Shown here piece after piece: positions 1 to 7,219 of a DNA stretch of 8,374 nucleotides. Source of the stretch: Pseudomonadota bacterium (GTDB taxonomy: Bacteria > Pseudomonadota > Gammaproteobacteria > Burkholderiales > Thiobacillaceae); NCBI GenBank assembly GCA_030836725.1, contig JAUPLV010000091.1, forward strand, positions 1 through 8,374. Reading direction: 5' to 3'. Positions within the stretch are counted from its first letter, which is position 1. Every line of letters starts with the position of its first letter. A program made the position numbers and the translations under genes. The notes under the pieces were generated by a model. It was not told the origin of the DNA. It did no database searches and saw nothing but the letters and a program-made list of their open reading frames with translations.

Positions 1-25
1 GGTTAGGCGAATTCTGGAAGTCCGT

Positions 26-31
26 TATATT
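26..31 (+). promoter_or_regulatory. Possible -10 element upstream of uvrA
   Basis: TATATT matches the sigma70 -10 consensus at five of six positions. It lies about 49 bases before the uvrA ATG. The hexamer 17 bases upstream (TTAGGC, 3-8) is a poor -35, and there is no extended -10 TG. I see no LexA box (CTG-N10-CAG) in the 79 bases before the gene. This is a weak call resting on one hexamer in an otherwise GC-rich window; the full promoter region may extend beyond the left edge. Confidence 0.25.
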
Positions 32-79
32 AGCAGGTTGCGAATTACGCTCGCCGCCTTAACCGATGGCCGTCAAACA

Positions 80-2902
80 ATGGAATTCATCCGCATCCGT
101 GGCGCCCGCACCCACAACCTGAAGAACATCAACCTAGACCTCCCGCGCAACCGGCTGGTGGTAATCACCGGGCTGTCGGGTTCGGGCAAATCCTCGCTCG
201 CCTTCGACACGCTCTACGCCGAAGGCCAGCGGCGCTATGTCGAATCGCTGTCGGCCTATGCGCGGCAGTTTTTGCAGCTGATGGAAAAGCCCGACGTCGA
301 CCTGATCGAGGGTCTGAGCCCGGCGATTTCCATCGAGCAGAAAGCCACCAGCCACAACCCGCGCTCGACCGTCGGCACAGTTACCGAAATCCACGATTAC
401 CTGCGCCTGCTGTACGCCCGCGTCGGCGACCCGCAGTGCCCGGAGCATGGCATCACGCTCGCCGCGCAGACGGTGTCGCAGATGGTCGACGCGGTGCTGG
501 CGCTGCCGGAAGACACCAAGCTGATGATCCTGGCGCCGCTGGTAGTGGGCAGGAAGGGCGAGAACGTCGAGCTGTTCGCCGAACTGCGCGCGCAGGGCTT
601 CGTGCGGGTACGGGTCGACGGCAAGGTGCACGAGATCGACGCCGTGCCCAAGCTCGACAAGAACAAGAAGCACACCATCGAGGTGGTGGTGGATCGCCTG
701 AAGGTGCGCGCCGACGCCAAGCAGCGTCTGGCCGAAAGCTTCGAGACCGCGCTGCGCCACGCCGACGGCCGCGCCCTGGCGGTGGAAATGGATTCCGACA
801 AGGAACACCTCTTCTCTGCCAGGTTCGCCTGCCCGGTGTGCAGCTATTCGCTGCCCGAGCTGGAGCCGCGCCTGTTCTCGTTCAACAACCCGATGGGGGC
901 ATGCCAGACCTGCGACGGGCTCGGGCAGATCACGTTCTTCGACCCGGCGCGGGTGGTGGCCTTCCCGCACCTGTCGCTGGCCAGCGGCGCGATCAAGGGC
1001 TGGGACAAGCGCAACCAGTTTTTCTACATGATGCTGCAAAGCCTGGCGATGCATTACGGCTTCGACCTCGATACGGCGTTCGAATCGCTGCCCGAACGCA
1101 TCCGCGACGTCATCCTCAACGGCAGCGGCAAGGAGGCGATCGCCTTTCAGACGCTGGCGCCGCGCGGCGGCTACACGACCAAAAGCTATCCGTTCGAGGG
1201 CGTGCTCGCCAACATGGCGCGGCGTTACCACGAGTCCGACTCGATGGCGGTGCGCGAGGAACTCGCCAAATACCAGAACAACAAGGCCTGCCCGGCCTGC
1301 AAGGGCACTCGCCTGCGCGAGGAAGCACGCCACGTGATGGTCGGCGGTGTGCCGATTTACCAGGTCAGCGCGATGCCCCTGAAGCAGGTGCTGGCGTTTT
1401 TCGAGACGCTGAAACTGGACGGCCACCGTGCGCAGATCGCCGACCGGATCGTCAAGGAAATCGTCGCCCGCGTCGGATTCCTAAACAACGTCGGGCTCGA
1501 TTATCTGTCGCTCGACCGCTCCGCCGACACCCTGTCCGGTGGCGAGGCGCAGCGCATCCGCCTGGCTTCGCAGATCGGCTCGGGCCTCACCGGCGTGATG
1601 TACGTGCTCGACGAACCGTCGATCGGCCTGCACCAGCGCGATAACGACCGCCTGCTGTCGACCTTGAAGCACCTGCGCGACATCGGCAACTCGGTGCTGG
1701 TGGTCGAGCACGACGAAGACGCGATCCGCGCCGCCGACTACGTGGTCGACATGGGACCCGGCGCCGGGGTGCATGGCGGCGAAGTGGTGGCCGAAGGCAC
1801 GCCCGAGGAAATTCGCTTGAGCGAGAAATCGCTGACCGGGCAATATTTATCCGGCCGGCGGCGCATCGCCATCCCGGAACAGCGCCGCGCCCCCGACCCC
1901 CAGCGGCAACTGGTGGTGACCGGCGCCAGCGGCAACAATCTGAAGCATGTCACCCTCAACCTGCCGGTCGGGCTGTTCGTCTGCATCACCGGCGTCTCCG
2001 GGTCGGGCAAGTCGACACTGATCAACGACACGCTCTATACCGCGGTCGCTCGTCATCTCTATGGCTCAAGCGCCGAACCCGCGCCGCACGGCGAAATCCA
2101 CGGCATGGAATTTTTCGACAAGGTAATCAGCGTCGACCAGTCGCCGATCGGCCGCACCCCGCGCTCCAACCCGGCCACCTACACCGGCCTGTTCACCCCG
2201 ATCCGCGAACTGTTCGCCGGCGTGCCGGAGGCGCGCACACGCGGCTACGGTCCGGGGCGCTTCTCCTTCAACGTCAAGGGCGGACGCTGCGAGGCCTGCC
2301 AGGGTGACGGCGTGATCAAGGTGGAAATGCACTTCCTGCCCGACATCTACGTGCCGTGCGACGTCTGCCATGGCGCGCGCTACAACCGCGAAACGCTGGA
2401 AGTGCAGTACAAGGGCAAGACCATCCGCGACGTGCTGGAAATGACCATCGAGCAGGCGCACGAATTCTTCGCCGCGGTGCCGGTGGTCCGGCGCAAGCTG
2501 CAAACCCTGCTCGATGTCGGCCTCGGCTACATCCGCCTGGGCCAGTCCGCCACCACGCTGTCGGGCGGCGAGGCGCAGCGGGTCAAGCTTGCGCTCGAAC
2601 TGTCCAAGCGCGACACCGGCCGCACCCTCTATATCCTCGACGAACCCACCACCGGCCTGCATTTCGCCGACATCGACCTGCTGCTGAAAGTGTTGCAGCG
2701 CCTGGCCGACGCCGGCAACAGCGTGGTCGTCATCGAACACAATCTGGATGTGATCAAGACCGCCGACTGGCTGATCGACCTCGGCCCCGAAGGCGGCGCC
2801 GGCGGCGGCATGATCCTCGCCGAAGGCACGCCGGAAGCGGTGGCCGACAACCCGGCGAGCCATACCGGACAGTACCTGCAGCCTGTGCTGTCGAGGCATT
2901 GA
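80..2902 (+). CDS. uvrA: UvrABC excinuclease subunit A (DNA damage-sensing ABC ATPase)
   Basis: UvrA dimers scan DNA for helix-distorting lesions and load UvrB to begin cytoplasmic nucleotide excision repair. The 940-residue product has the same length as E. coli UvrA. Two ABC ATPase modules are visible. Module one has Walker A GLSGSGKS (31-38), a zinc-binding CxxC-X20-CxxC (C251, C254, C275, C278), signature LSGGE (485-489) and Walker B with D511-E512. Module two has Walker A GVSGSGKST (638-646), a second zinc module CxxC-X19-CxxC (C737, C740, C760, C763), signature LSGGE (827-831) and Walker B with D854-E855. All key residues are intact. I chose ATG at 80 because translation then opens MEFIRIRGARTHNLKNINL, matching family N-termini. 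An in-frame TTG at 38 would add 14 unconserved residues. Neither start has a clear Shine-Dalgarno sequence. The gene ends one base before the next CDS. Family identity is certain from motifs and length. Confidence 0.98.
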   Translation: MEFIRIRGARTHNLKNINLDLPRNRLVVITGLSGSGKSSLAFDTLYAEGQRRYVESLSAYARQFLQLMEKPDVDLIEGLSPAISIEQKATSHNPRSTVGTVTEIHDYLRLLYARVGDPQCPEHGITLAAQTVSQMVDAVLALPEDTKLMILAPLVVGRKGENVELFAELRAQGFVRVRVDGKVHEIDAVPKLDKNKKHTIEVVVDRLKVRADAKQRLAESFETALRHADGRALAVEMDSDKEHLFSARFACPVCSYSLPELEPRLFSFNNPMGACQTCDGLGQITFFDPARVVAFPHLSLASGAIKGWDKRNQFFYMMLQSLAMHYGFDLDTAFESLPERIRDVILNGSGKEAIAFQTLAPRGGYTTKSYPFEGVLANMARRYHESDSMAVREELAKYQNNKACPACKGTRLREEARHVMVGGVPIYQVSAMPLKQVLAFFETLKLDGHRAQIADRIVKEIVARVGFLNNVGLDYLSLDRSADTLSGGEAQRIRLASQIGSGLTGVMYVLDEPSIGLHQRDNDRLLSTLKHLRDIGNSVLVVEHDEDAIRAADYVVDMGPGAGVHGGEVVAEGTPEEIRLSEKSLTGQYLSGRRRIAIPEQRRAPDPQRQLVVTGASGNNLKHVTLNLPVGLFVCITGVSGSGKSTLINDTLYTAVARHLYGSSAEPAPHGEIHGMEFFDKVISVDQSPIGRTPRSNPATYTGLFTPIRELFAGVPEARTRGYGPGRFSFNVKGGRCEACQGDGVIKVEMHFLPDIYVPCDVCHGARYNRETLEVQYKGKTIRDVLEMTIEQAHEFFAAVPVVRRKLQTLLDVGLGYIRLGQSATTLSGGEAQRVKLALELSKRDTGRTLYILDEPTTGLHFADIDLLLKVLQRLADAGNSVVVIEHNLDVIKTADWLIDLGPEGGAGGGMILAEGTPEAVADNPASHTGQYLQPVLSRH

Positions 2903-2903
2903 A

Positions 2904-3638
2904 ATGGCCGAACCGGTCCGCCTGTCCAAACTGATGTCCGAACGCGGCCTGTGCTCGCGCCGCGAAGCCGACAGCTACATCGAAAAAGGTCTCGTGTTCG
3001 TCGACGGCAAGCGCGTTTCCGAACTCGGCACCAAGGTCGATCCCGACAGCGCGATCCGCCTCGACACTGCAGCCAGCGCACAGCAGCAACAGCGCGTCAC
3101 CATCCTGTTGCACAAGCCCGTCGGCTACGTGTCGGGACAGCCGGAGCCGGGGTACCAGCCGGCCGCGACCCTGATCCGCCCAGAAACCCTGTGGCAGGAC
3201 GGGCGCGCGGGGCAGGCATTTCATCCCACGCATCTGAAGGGCCTGGCGCCGGCCGGCCGGCTCGACATCGATTCGACCGGCCTGCTGGTGCTGACGCAGG
3301 ACGGGCGCATTGCCAAGCAACTGATCGGCGACAACTCGGATGTCGAGAAGGAATATCTGGTGCGGGTCGAAGGCCGGCTCGACGAGCGCGGTCTCGCGCT
3401 GCTCAACCACGGCCTGTCGCTCGACGGCCGCAGACTGCGCCCTGCCAGGGTCGGCTGGCAAAACGCCGACCAGCTGCGCTTCATCCTGAAGGAAGGCCGC
3501 AAGCGCCAGATCCGCCGCATGTGCGAACTGGTGGGGCTGAAGGTAATGGGGCTGAAGCGGGTGCGCATCGGCCGCGTACGGCTGGGCGATCTGCCGCTGG
3601 GTCAATGGCGGTACCTGCGCGACGATGAGGCGTTCTGA
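2904..3638 (+). CDS. rluF: RluF-type S4-domain rRNA pseudouridine synthase
   Basis: The 244-residue product belongs to the RsuA/RluB/E/F branch, which isomerises specific uridines in rRNA to pseudouridine. An N-terminal S4 RNA-binding domain (about 6-40, RLSKLMSERGLCSRREAD onward) precedes the catalytic domain. The catalytic motif is GRLDIDSTGLLVLT, with the nucleophilic aspartate at D121. EKEYLV (149-153 region) and the RNA-contacting EGRKRQIRRMCELVG (197-211) follow. The ending PLGQWRYLRDDEAF resembles E. coli RluF (PLGEWRDLTDDEL), an enzyme known to act on 23S rRNA U2604 and tRNA-Tyr U35. The basic C-terminal tail that brings E. coli RluF to about 290 residues is absent, and the stretch between KPVG (71-74) and GRLD looks roughly ten residues longer. 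The start is ATG one base after the uvrA stop, with GAGG at 2893-2896 seven bases upstream, suggesting translational coupling. The family is sure; the exact target uridine is inference. Confidence 0.88.
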   Translation: MAEPVRLSKLMSERGLCSRREADSYIEKGLVFVDGKRVSELGTKVDPDSAIRLDTAASAQQQQRVTILLHKPVGYVSGQPEPGYQPAATLIRPETLWQDGRAGQAFHPTHLKGLAPAGRLDIDSTGLLVLTQDGRIAKQLIGDNSDVEKEYLVRVEGRLDERGLALLNHGLSLDGRRLRPARVGWQNADQLRFILKEGRKRQIRRMCELVGLKVMGLKRVRIGRVRLGDLPLGQWRYLRDDEAF

Positions 3639-3678
3639 TCCGGAGTAGCCGTGGCGCTCAGGTCGCGCGCGCAACAGA

Positions 3679-3706
3679 TTGTTTTCTCAGCCTTTTGCAC
3701 TATCAA
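3679..3706 (+). promoter_or_regulatory. Weak candidate promoter for the Ala-rich lipoprotein gene
   Basis: The 125-base gap 3639-3763 holds no gene. TTGTTT (3679-3684) and TATCAA (3701-3706), separated by 16 bases, give three and four matches to the sigma70 -35 and -10 hexamers. An AT-rich patch (3731-3748) follows just ahead of the ribosome binding site and could instead hold the true -10. No convincing terminator for the upstream pseudouridine synthase gene is visible, so read-through from the uvrA transcript is possible. Confidence 0.22.
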
Positions 3707-3751
3707 CAAGCATGTAGGCCACTCGCCTGCATTATTTTTTATATGCATTCC

Positions 3752-3757
3752 AAGGAG
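3752..3757 (+). promoter_or_regulatory. Strong Shine-Dalgarno site that fixes the lipoprotein start
   Basis: AAGGAG sits six bases before ATG at 3764, the best ribosome binding site in the window. It decides against the in-frame ATG at 3695, which would add 23 residues in front of a clean lipoprotein signal peptide. Confidence 0.8.
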
Positions 3758-3763
3758 CCCCCC

Positions 3764-4066
3764 ATGCAATCGAAGCTACTCGTCGCACTGTTCGCCGCCC
3801 TTGCTCTGACCGCCTGCCAGAAGGCTGAAGAGGCCGCCGCCCCCGCCATGGAAGAAGCCAAGGAGGCTACCGGCGCAGCAGCGGATTCCGCCGCCGACGC
3901 TGCGGGTTCTGCTGCTGATGCGGCCGGTGCCGCCGCCGATGCTGCGGGTGAAGCGGCCACCGCCGCTGCCGATGCAACCAAAGATGCGGCTGCCGAGGCC
4001 GCTCAGGATACGGCTGATGCAGCGCAGGGTGTGGCCGACAAAGCCAAAGACGCCGCCAAGCAGTAA
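3764..4066 (+). CDS. Small alanine-rich lipoprotein with heptad repeats, function unknown
   Basis: This 100-residue product is a predicted lipoprotein. MQSK is followed by a hydrophobic stretch (5-15) and lipobox LTAC, with the lipidated cysteine at C18. Glutamine at +2 predicts sorting to the outer membrane. The mature part (83 residues) is dominated by Ala with Asp, Glu, Lys, Gly and Thr, and has no aromatic residue and no further cysteine. Residues 39-66 form four in-register heptads (AADSAAD, AAGSAAD, AAGAAAD, AAGEAAT), followed by a looser Ala/Asp/Lys region ending in K-Q. This pattern predicts a long amphipathic helix, possibly a coiled coil of the tight-packed alanine type. It recalls Lpp-like or LEA-like helical proteins, but I recognise no specific family. 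It lies between the rluF-type gene and the convergent RND operon, with its own strong ribosome binding site. Composition is low-complexity, yet start, lipobox and stop all argue that the gene is real. A role in envelope structure is only a guess. Confidence 0.85.
   Translation: MQSKLLVALFAALALTACQKAEEAAAPAMEEAKEATGAAADSAADAAGSAADAAGAAADAAGEAATAAADATKDAAAEAAQDTADAAQGVADKAKDAAKQ
3878..3961 (+). repeat. Four in-frame 21-base units encoding Ala-rich heptads
   Basis: Units begin at 3878, 3899, 3920 and 3941, each coding one heptad of the form AA(D/G)xAA(D/T). Protein conservation exceeds DNA conservation: Ala codons vary between GCT, GCG, GCC and GCA from unit to unit. The nine bases GCTGCGGGT recur exactly at 3899-3907 and 3941-3949, two units apart. 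The pattern suggests an old internal duplication kept for its protein periodicity. Confidence 0.7.
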
Positions 4067-4101
4067 TTCCGGCTCAGTCCAGGACAAACGGCCAGGTTCG
4101 C

Positions 4102-4119
4102 GGGGCTTTTTTTGGCCCC
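4102..4119. terminator. Short inverted repeat with T7 loop between convergent genes; possible terminator
   Basis: GGGGC (4102-4106) and GCCCC (4115-4119) form a five-base-pair stem around TTTTTTTG. It lies 35 bases after the lipoprotein stop and touches the last base of the permease TAG stop on the other strand. The T run is in the loop, not after the stem, so neither strand shows a textbook intrinsic terminator. A plus-strand terminator using the T run would need the weak pairing of GCC (4091-4093) with GGC (4104-4106). Position between two convergent genes favours a termination role; the structure alone does not prove it. Confidence 0.35.
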
Positions 4120-7100
4120 TACAAACCCGTCAATGACTCCAGCGACGGTTGCGCAGGACGGAAAAAGCGCCGTACCCAGCCAATCAGGTCGTCCACAAAG
4201 GTGTAGACAACCGGGATGACCAGCAGGCTGAGGAAGGTCGACGTGATCAACCCGCCGATGACGACGATGGCCATTGGCGCGCGAAAGCTCGGGTCGGTAC
4301 CGATGCCGATGGCGATCGGCAGCATGCCCGCACCCATCGCCACGGTAGTCATCACAATCGGCCTGGCTCGTTTGCGGCAAGCATCCAGCAGGGCGTCCCA
4401 TCGATCCAGGCCATGGTCGCGGCGCGCCAGAATGACATAGTCAATCAACAGGATCGAGTTCTTGGTGGCGATGCCCATCAACATCACCAGCCCGATCATC
4501 GACGGCATCGACAGCGCGGTGCCGCTGACAAACAGCGCCAGAAATGCACCCGGAACCGACAACACCAGCGCGGCCAGAATGGTCGCGGGCTGGACGAAGC
4601 CCTTGAACAGCATCACCAGCACGATATAAATGCACAGCACCCCGGTCAGCATCGCCAGGCCAAAACTTGCGAAAAGTTCGTTCATCGCTTCGGCGTCGCC
4701 TATCGTGGTCTGGCTCACGCCGGGCGGCAGGTTTTGAATGCTGGGCAGTGCCATGGCCTGGCTTTCCACCCATCCCAGCGGCTGCTGGTTCAACTCGATC
4801 TCGAAGTTGATGTTGCGTTGCCGGTCATAGCGGTCGATCTCGGCCGGGCCGCTGTCGATGCTGAGCGAGGCGACATTGCCGATCATCACCGGGCCGTGTT
4901 TGCCCGGCACGGTCATGCGCGCCAGCAATGTCAACTCCTGGCGCGCGCCGGGCGGCAACTTGACGACAATCGGAACCTGCCGCTGGGACAGATTGAGCTT
5001 GGCCAGGCCTTGGTCGTAGTCGCCCGCCGTGGCGATGCGCAGCGTATCGGCAATCGATGCCGAGGTTACGCCAAGGTTGGCGGCTTTCTCGAAATCGGGC
5101 CGCACGACGAGTTCGGGACGGACCAGGCTGGCGCTGGTGGTGACATTTCCGATCCCAGGAATGGTACGCAGTTCACGCTCGACCGTGCGTGCATGCTCAG
5201 CCAGCGCCTGACCGTTTTCGCTCGCCAGGACCAGAATGTATTTTTCGTTCGATCCGCCAAAACCGACGTTCACGCGCGTGCCGGGGAGGACCGCCAGGGC
5301 CTCGCGCAATTCGCGTTCGACGATCTGTTTGGTGATCCCGGCCCGTTGCGAGCGCGGCGTCATGTTGATCGTCAAGGTCGCCTTGCGCACCTCGGCCGCT
5401 CCGCGCGGCATGAACGGATCCGAGCCGGCGGCGCCGCCGCCCACGGCCGTGTAGACCATTTTCACGTGCGGATGCTTCTGCACGATCTCGCGCGCCCGCT
5501 CGGCAACAGCCAGCGTTTCCTTGAAGGTGCTGCCCGGCGGCAAAGATAAATACACCTGGGTCTGCGACAAATCATCCGGCGGGATGAAGCCGGTCGGGAG
5601 CAAAGGCACCAGGGCGAAGGAACCGAAAAAGAATCCCGCTGCCGCGAGCGTGGTGACCACGCGGTGTTTCAGACACCATGCCGCCCACCGCAGGTAGGCC
5701 CCCATCCAGAAAGGCTCGGCATGCCCCTTCCGCAGGGGCTTCAGAAAATACGCCGCCATCATTGGCGTGAGCAAGCGTGCCACGACCAGCGAGAAAAACA
5801 CCGCAATCGCCGCGCTCCAGCCAAATTGCACAAAGAATTTTCCCGCCACGCCGCTCATGAACGCGGTAGGCAGAAACACCGCGATCAGGGTGAAGGTGGT
5901 GGCGATCACTGCCATGCCAATTTCCTCGGCCGCTTCCATCGCCGCCTGGTACGGCGTTTTGCCCATGCGCAGATGGCGGATGATGTTCTCGATCTCGACG
6001 ATGGCATCGTCAACCAGCACGCCGACGACCAGCGACAGGGAAAGCAGGGTGACCACATTGAGCGTGAAGCCCATCAGGTGCATCACGGCAAAGGCCGGAA
6101 TCATCGACAGCGGCAAGGCTGTGGCGGAAACCAGCGTGGCACGCCAGTCGCGCAGGAAGAACCACACCACAATGACCGCGAGAATGGCGCCCTCGAACAG
6201 CAGCGCCATCGAGCCGTCGAAGTTTTCCTGCACCGGGTCGACAAAATTGAAGGCCTCGGTAATGGTGATGTCGGGGTGGGCGGCTTTGAGCCTGGCCAGT
6301 TCGGCCCGCACGCCGTCGGCCACCTCGACCTCGCCCGCGCCGCGGCTGCGCACAATTTCGAAACCGACCACGGGCTGGCCATTAAGCAGCGCCGCCGAGC
6401 GCTGTTCAGCCACGGTATCGGTGACGCTGGCCACCTGGTCGAGCCGCACGCGCCGGCCATCGGAAAGCGCGATGTCCATGCGCGCCAGTTCTTCGGCCGA
6501 CTCGACCGTGGCAATGGTGCGCACGGATTGCTCCGCGCCGCCCACGTCGGCGCGTCCGCCTGAAGCTTCCTGCTGGATCTGCCGCAATTGACGCGAGATA
6601 TCGGCAGCCGTTGCGTTCAGCGCCAGCAGGCGGGCCGGATCGAGTTCCACCCGCACTTCGCGGCTGGCGCCGCCCACCCGCGACACCGCCCCCACGCCGC
6701 GCACGCTGAGCATGCGTTTGGTGACCGTGTTGTCGACAAACCAGGACAGGGCCTCATCATCCATCCGGCTGGATGCGACGGTATAAGTCAGAATCGGCGA
6801 TCCGGCCAGATTCGCTTTTGAAATCGACGGGTCGCGCAAGTCTCCCGGCAAATCGGCGCGAATGCGCGAAACCGCGTCACGCACATCGTCCACCGCCTCC
6901 TGCGTGGGCTTCTCCAAACGGAATTCGATGGTGATCGTCGCGGTGCCGTCCTGCACCTTGGTGTAAATGTGCTTGATGCCCTGCAACGTGGCGACGGCAT
7001 TCTCGATCTTGCGCGCAACCTCGGTTTCCATCTGTGCGGGAGCCGCCCCCGGCAGCGTGGCAGTCACGGTCACCGTCGGCAAATCGATATCCGGGAATTG

Positions 7101-7205
7101 CTGGATCTTCATGGTCTTGAACGCCATCAAGCCTGCCAGCGTCAGCATGATGAACAGCAAGACAGCCGGAATCGGGTTTTTGATGGACCAGGATGAAACG
7201 TTCAT
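4119..7205 (-). CDS. RND efflux permease, HAE1/AcrB-type inner-membrane proton antiporter
   Basis: The 1028-residue product (AcrB has 1049) should trimerise in the inner membrane and export substrates using the proton gradient. Twelve transmembrane helices can be placed: TM1 about 12-29, TM2-TM4 about 334-352, 357-376 and 382-402, TM5 430-450, TM6 458-487, TM7 516-536, TM8-TM10 about 848-866, 872-894 and 900-921, TM11 949-967, TM12 976-1002. Two large periplasmic loops (30-332 and 537-845) carry the porter and docking domains. TM4 has the paired aspartates D399-D400 in LVDDAIVEIEN, and TM10 has K915 in ATKNSILLID. These correspond to AcrB D407, D408 and K940, so proton relay looks intact. The aspartate pair argues against the heavy-metal (CusA-like) class. 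ATG at 7205 opens MNVSSWSIKNP, a typical RND start; the 21-residue in-frame extension to 7268 overlaps the upstream gene and lacks family features. The gene is second in an operon with the fusion protein, 14 bases apart. Substrate cannot be read from sequence. Confidence 0.95.
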   Translation of the reverse strand: MNVSSWSIKNPIPAVLLFIMLTLAGLMAFKTMKIQQFPDIDLPTVTVTATLPGAAPAQMETEVARKIENAVATLQGIKHIYTKVQDGTATITIEFRLEKPTQEAVDDVRDAVSRIRADLPGDLRDPSISKANLAGSPILTYTVASSRMDDEALSWFVDNTVTKRMLSVRGVGAVSRVGGASREVRVELDPARLLALNATAADISRQLRQIQQEASGGRADVGGAEQSVRTIATVESAEELARMDIALSDGRRVRLDQVASVTDTVAEQRSAALLNGQPVVGFEIVRSRGAGEVEVADGVRAELARLKAAHPDITITEAFNFVDPVQENFDGSMALLFEGAILAVIVVWFFLRDWRATLVSATALPLSMIPAFAVMHLMGFTLNVVTLLSLSLVVGVLVDDAIVEIENIIRHLRMGKTPYQAAMEAAEEIGMAVIATTFTLIAVFLPTAFMSGVAGKFFVQFGWSAAIAVFFSLVVARLLTPMMAAYFLKPLRKGHAEPFWMGAYLRWAAWCLKHRVVTTLAAAGFFFGSFALVPLLPTGFIPPDDLSQTQVYLSLPPGSTFKETLAVAERAREIVQKHPHVKMVYTAVGGGAAGSDPFMPRGAAEVRKATLTINMTPRSQRAGITKQIVERELREALAVLPGTRVNVGFGGSNEKYILVLASENGQALAEHARTVERELRTIPGIGNVTTSASLVRPELVVRPDFEKAANLGVTSASIADTLRIATAGDYDQGLAKLNLSQRQVPIVVKLPPGARQELTLLARMTVPGKHGPVMIGNVASLSIDSGPAEIDRYDRQRNINFEIELNQQPLGWVESQAMALPSIQNLPPGVSQTTIGDAEAMNELFASFGLAMLTGVLCIYIVLVMLFKGFVQPATILAALVLSVPGAFLALFVSGTALSMPSMIGLVMLMGIATKNSILLIDYVILARRDHGLDRWDALLDACRKRARPIVMTTVAMGAGMLPIAIGIGTDPSFRAPMAIVVIGGLITSTFLSLLVIPVVYTFVDDLIGWVRRFFRPAQPSLESLTGL

Positions 7206-7211
7206 GGCTGG

Positions 7212-7217
7212 CTTTCC
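7212..7217 (-). promoter_or_regulatory. Ribosome binding site of the RND permease gene
   Basis: On the minus strand GGAAAG lies six bases before the ATG at 7205, within the 14-base spacer after the fusion-protein stop. It supports this start over the in-frame upstream ATG at 7268. Confidence 0.6.
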
Positions 7218-7219
7218 GT

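Noticed and set aside
14..36. CTG...CAG pair that might be a LexA (SOS) box upstream of uvrA
   Set aside because: The spacing is 17 bases, not the 10 needed for CTG-N10-CAG, and the interior does not fit the consensus.
38..79. In-frame TTG extending uvrA by 14 residues
   Set aside because: The added residues do not resemble UvrA N-termini, spacing to any Shine-Dalgarno sequence is poor, and ATG at 80 gives the canonical start and the same 940-residue length as E. coli UvrA.
66..122. Out-of-frame 18-codon reading frame overlapping the uvrA start, possible leader peptide
   Set aside because: It has no ribosome binding site, and its sequence follows from reading uvrA codons in another frame; nothing supports translation.
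134..1426. 430-residue reading frame antisense to uvrA
   Set aside because: Its His/Arg/Ala/Gln-rich composition is typical of GC-rich antisense frames, it has no recognisable domain, and the opposite strand carries an unmistakable uvrA.
2066..2929. 287-residue minus-strand frame across the 3' half of uvrA
   Set aside because: Antisense artefact of codon bias, lying opposite intact ATPase and zinc-binding motifs.
3695..3763. Upstream ATG extending the lipoprotein by 23 residues
   Set aside because: It would bury the signal peptide behind a polar leader and has no good ribosome binding site; AAGGAG at 3752 points to ATG 3764.
3739..3981. 80-residue Ala/Ser-rich frame antisense to the lipoprotein, possible overlapping gene
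   Set aside because: Its composition simply mirrors GC-rich Ala codons on the other strand; it lacks a ribosome binding site and distinctive sequence.
4149..6591. Long plus-strand reading frames (466, 299 and 274 residues) antisense to the RND permease
   Set aside because: They are His/Gln/Arg- or Ser/Thr-rich shadows of permease codons, without domains or ribosome binding sites.
4119..7205. Heavy-metal (CusA-type) RND pump
   Set aside because: TM4 carries the two adjacent aspartates of drug-type HAE1 pumps, and I saw no pattern pointing to metal-relay methionines.
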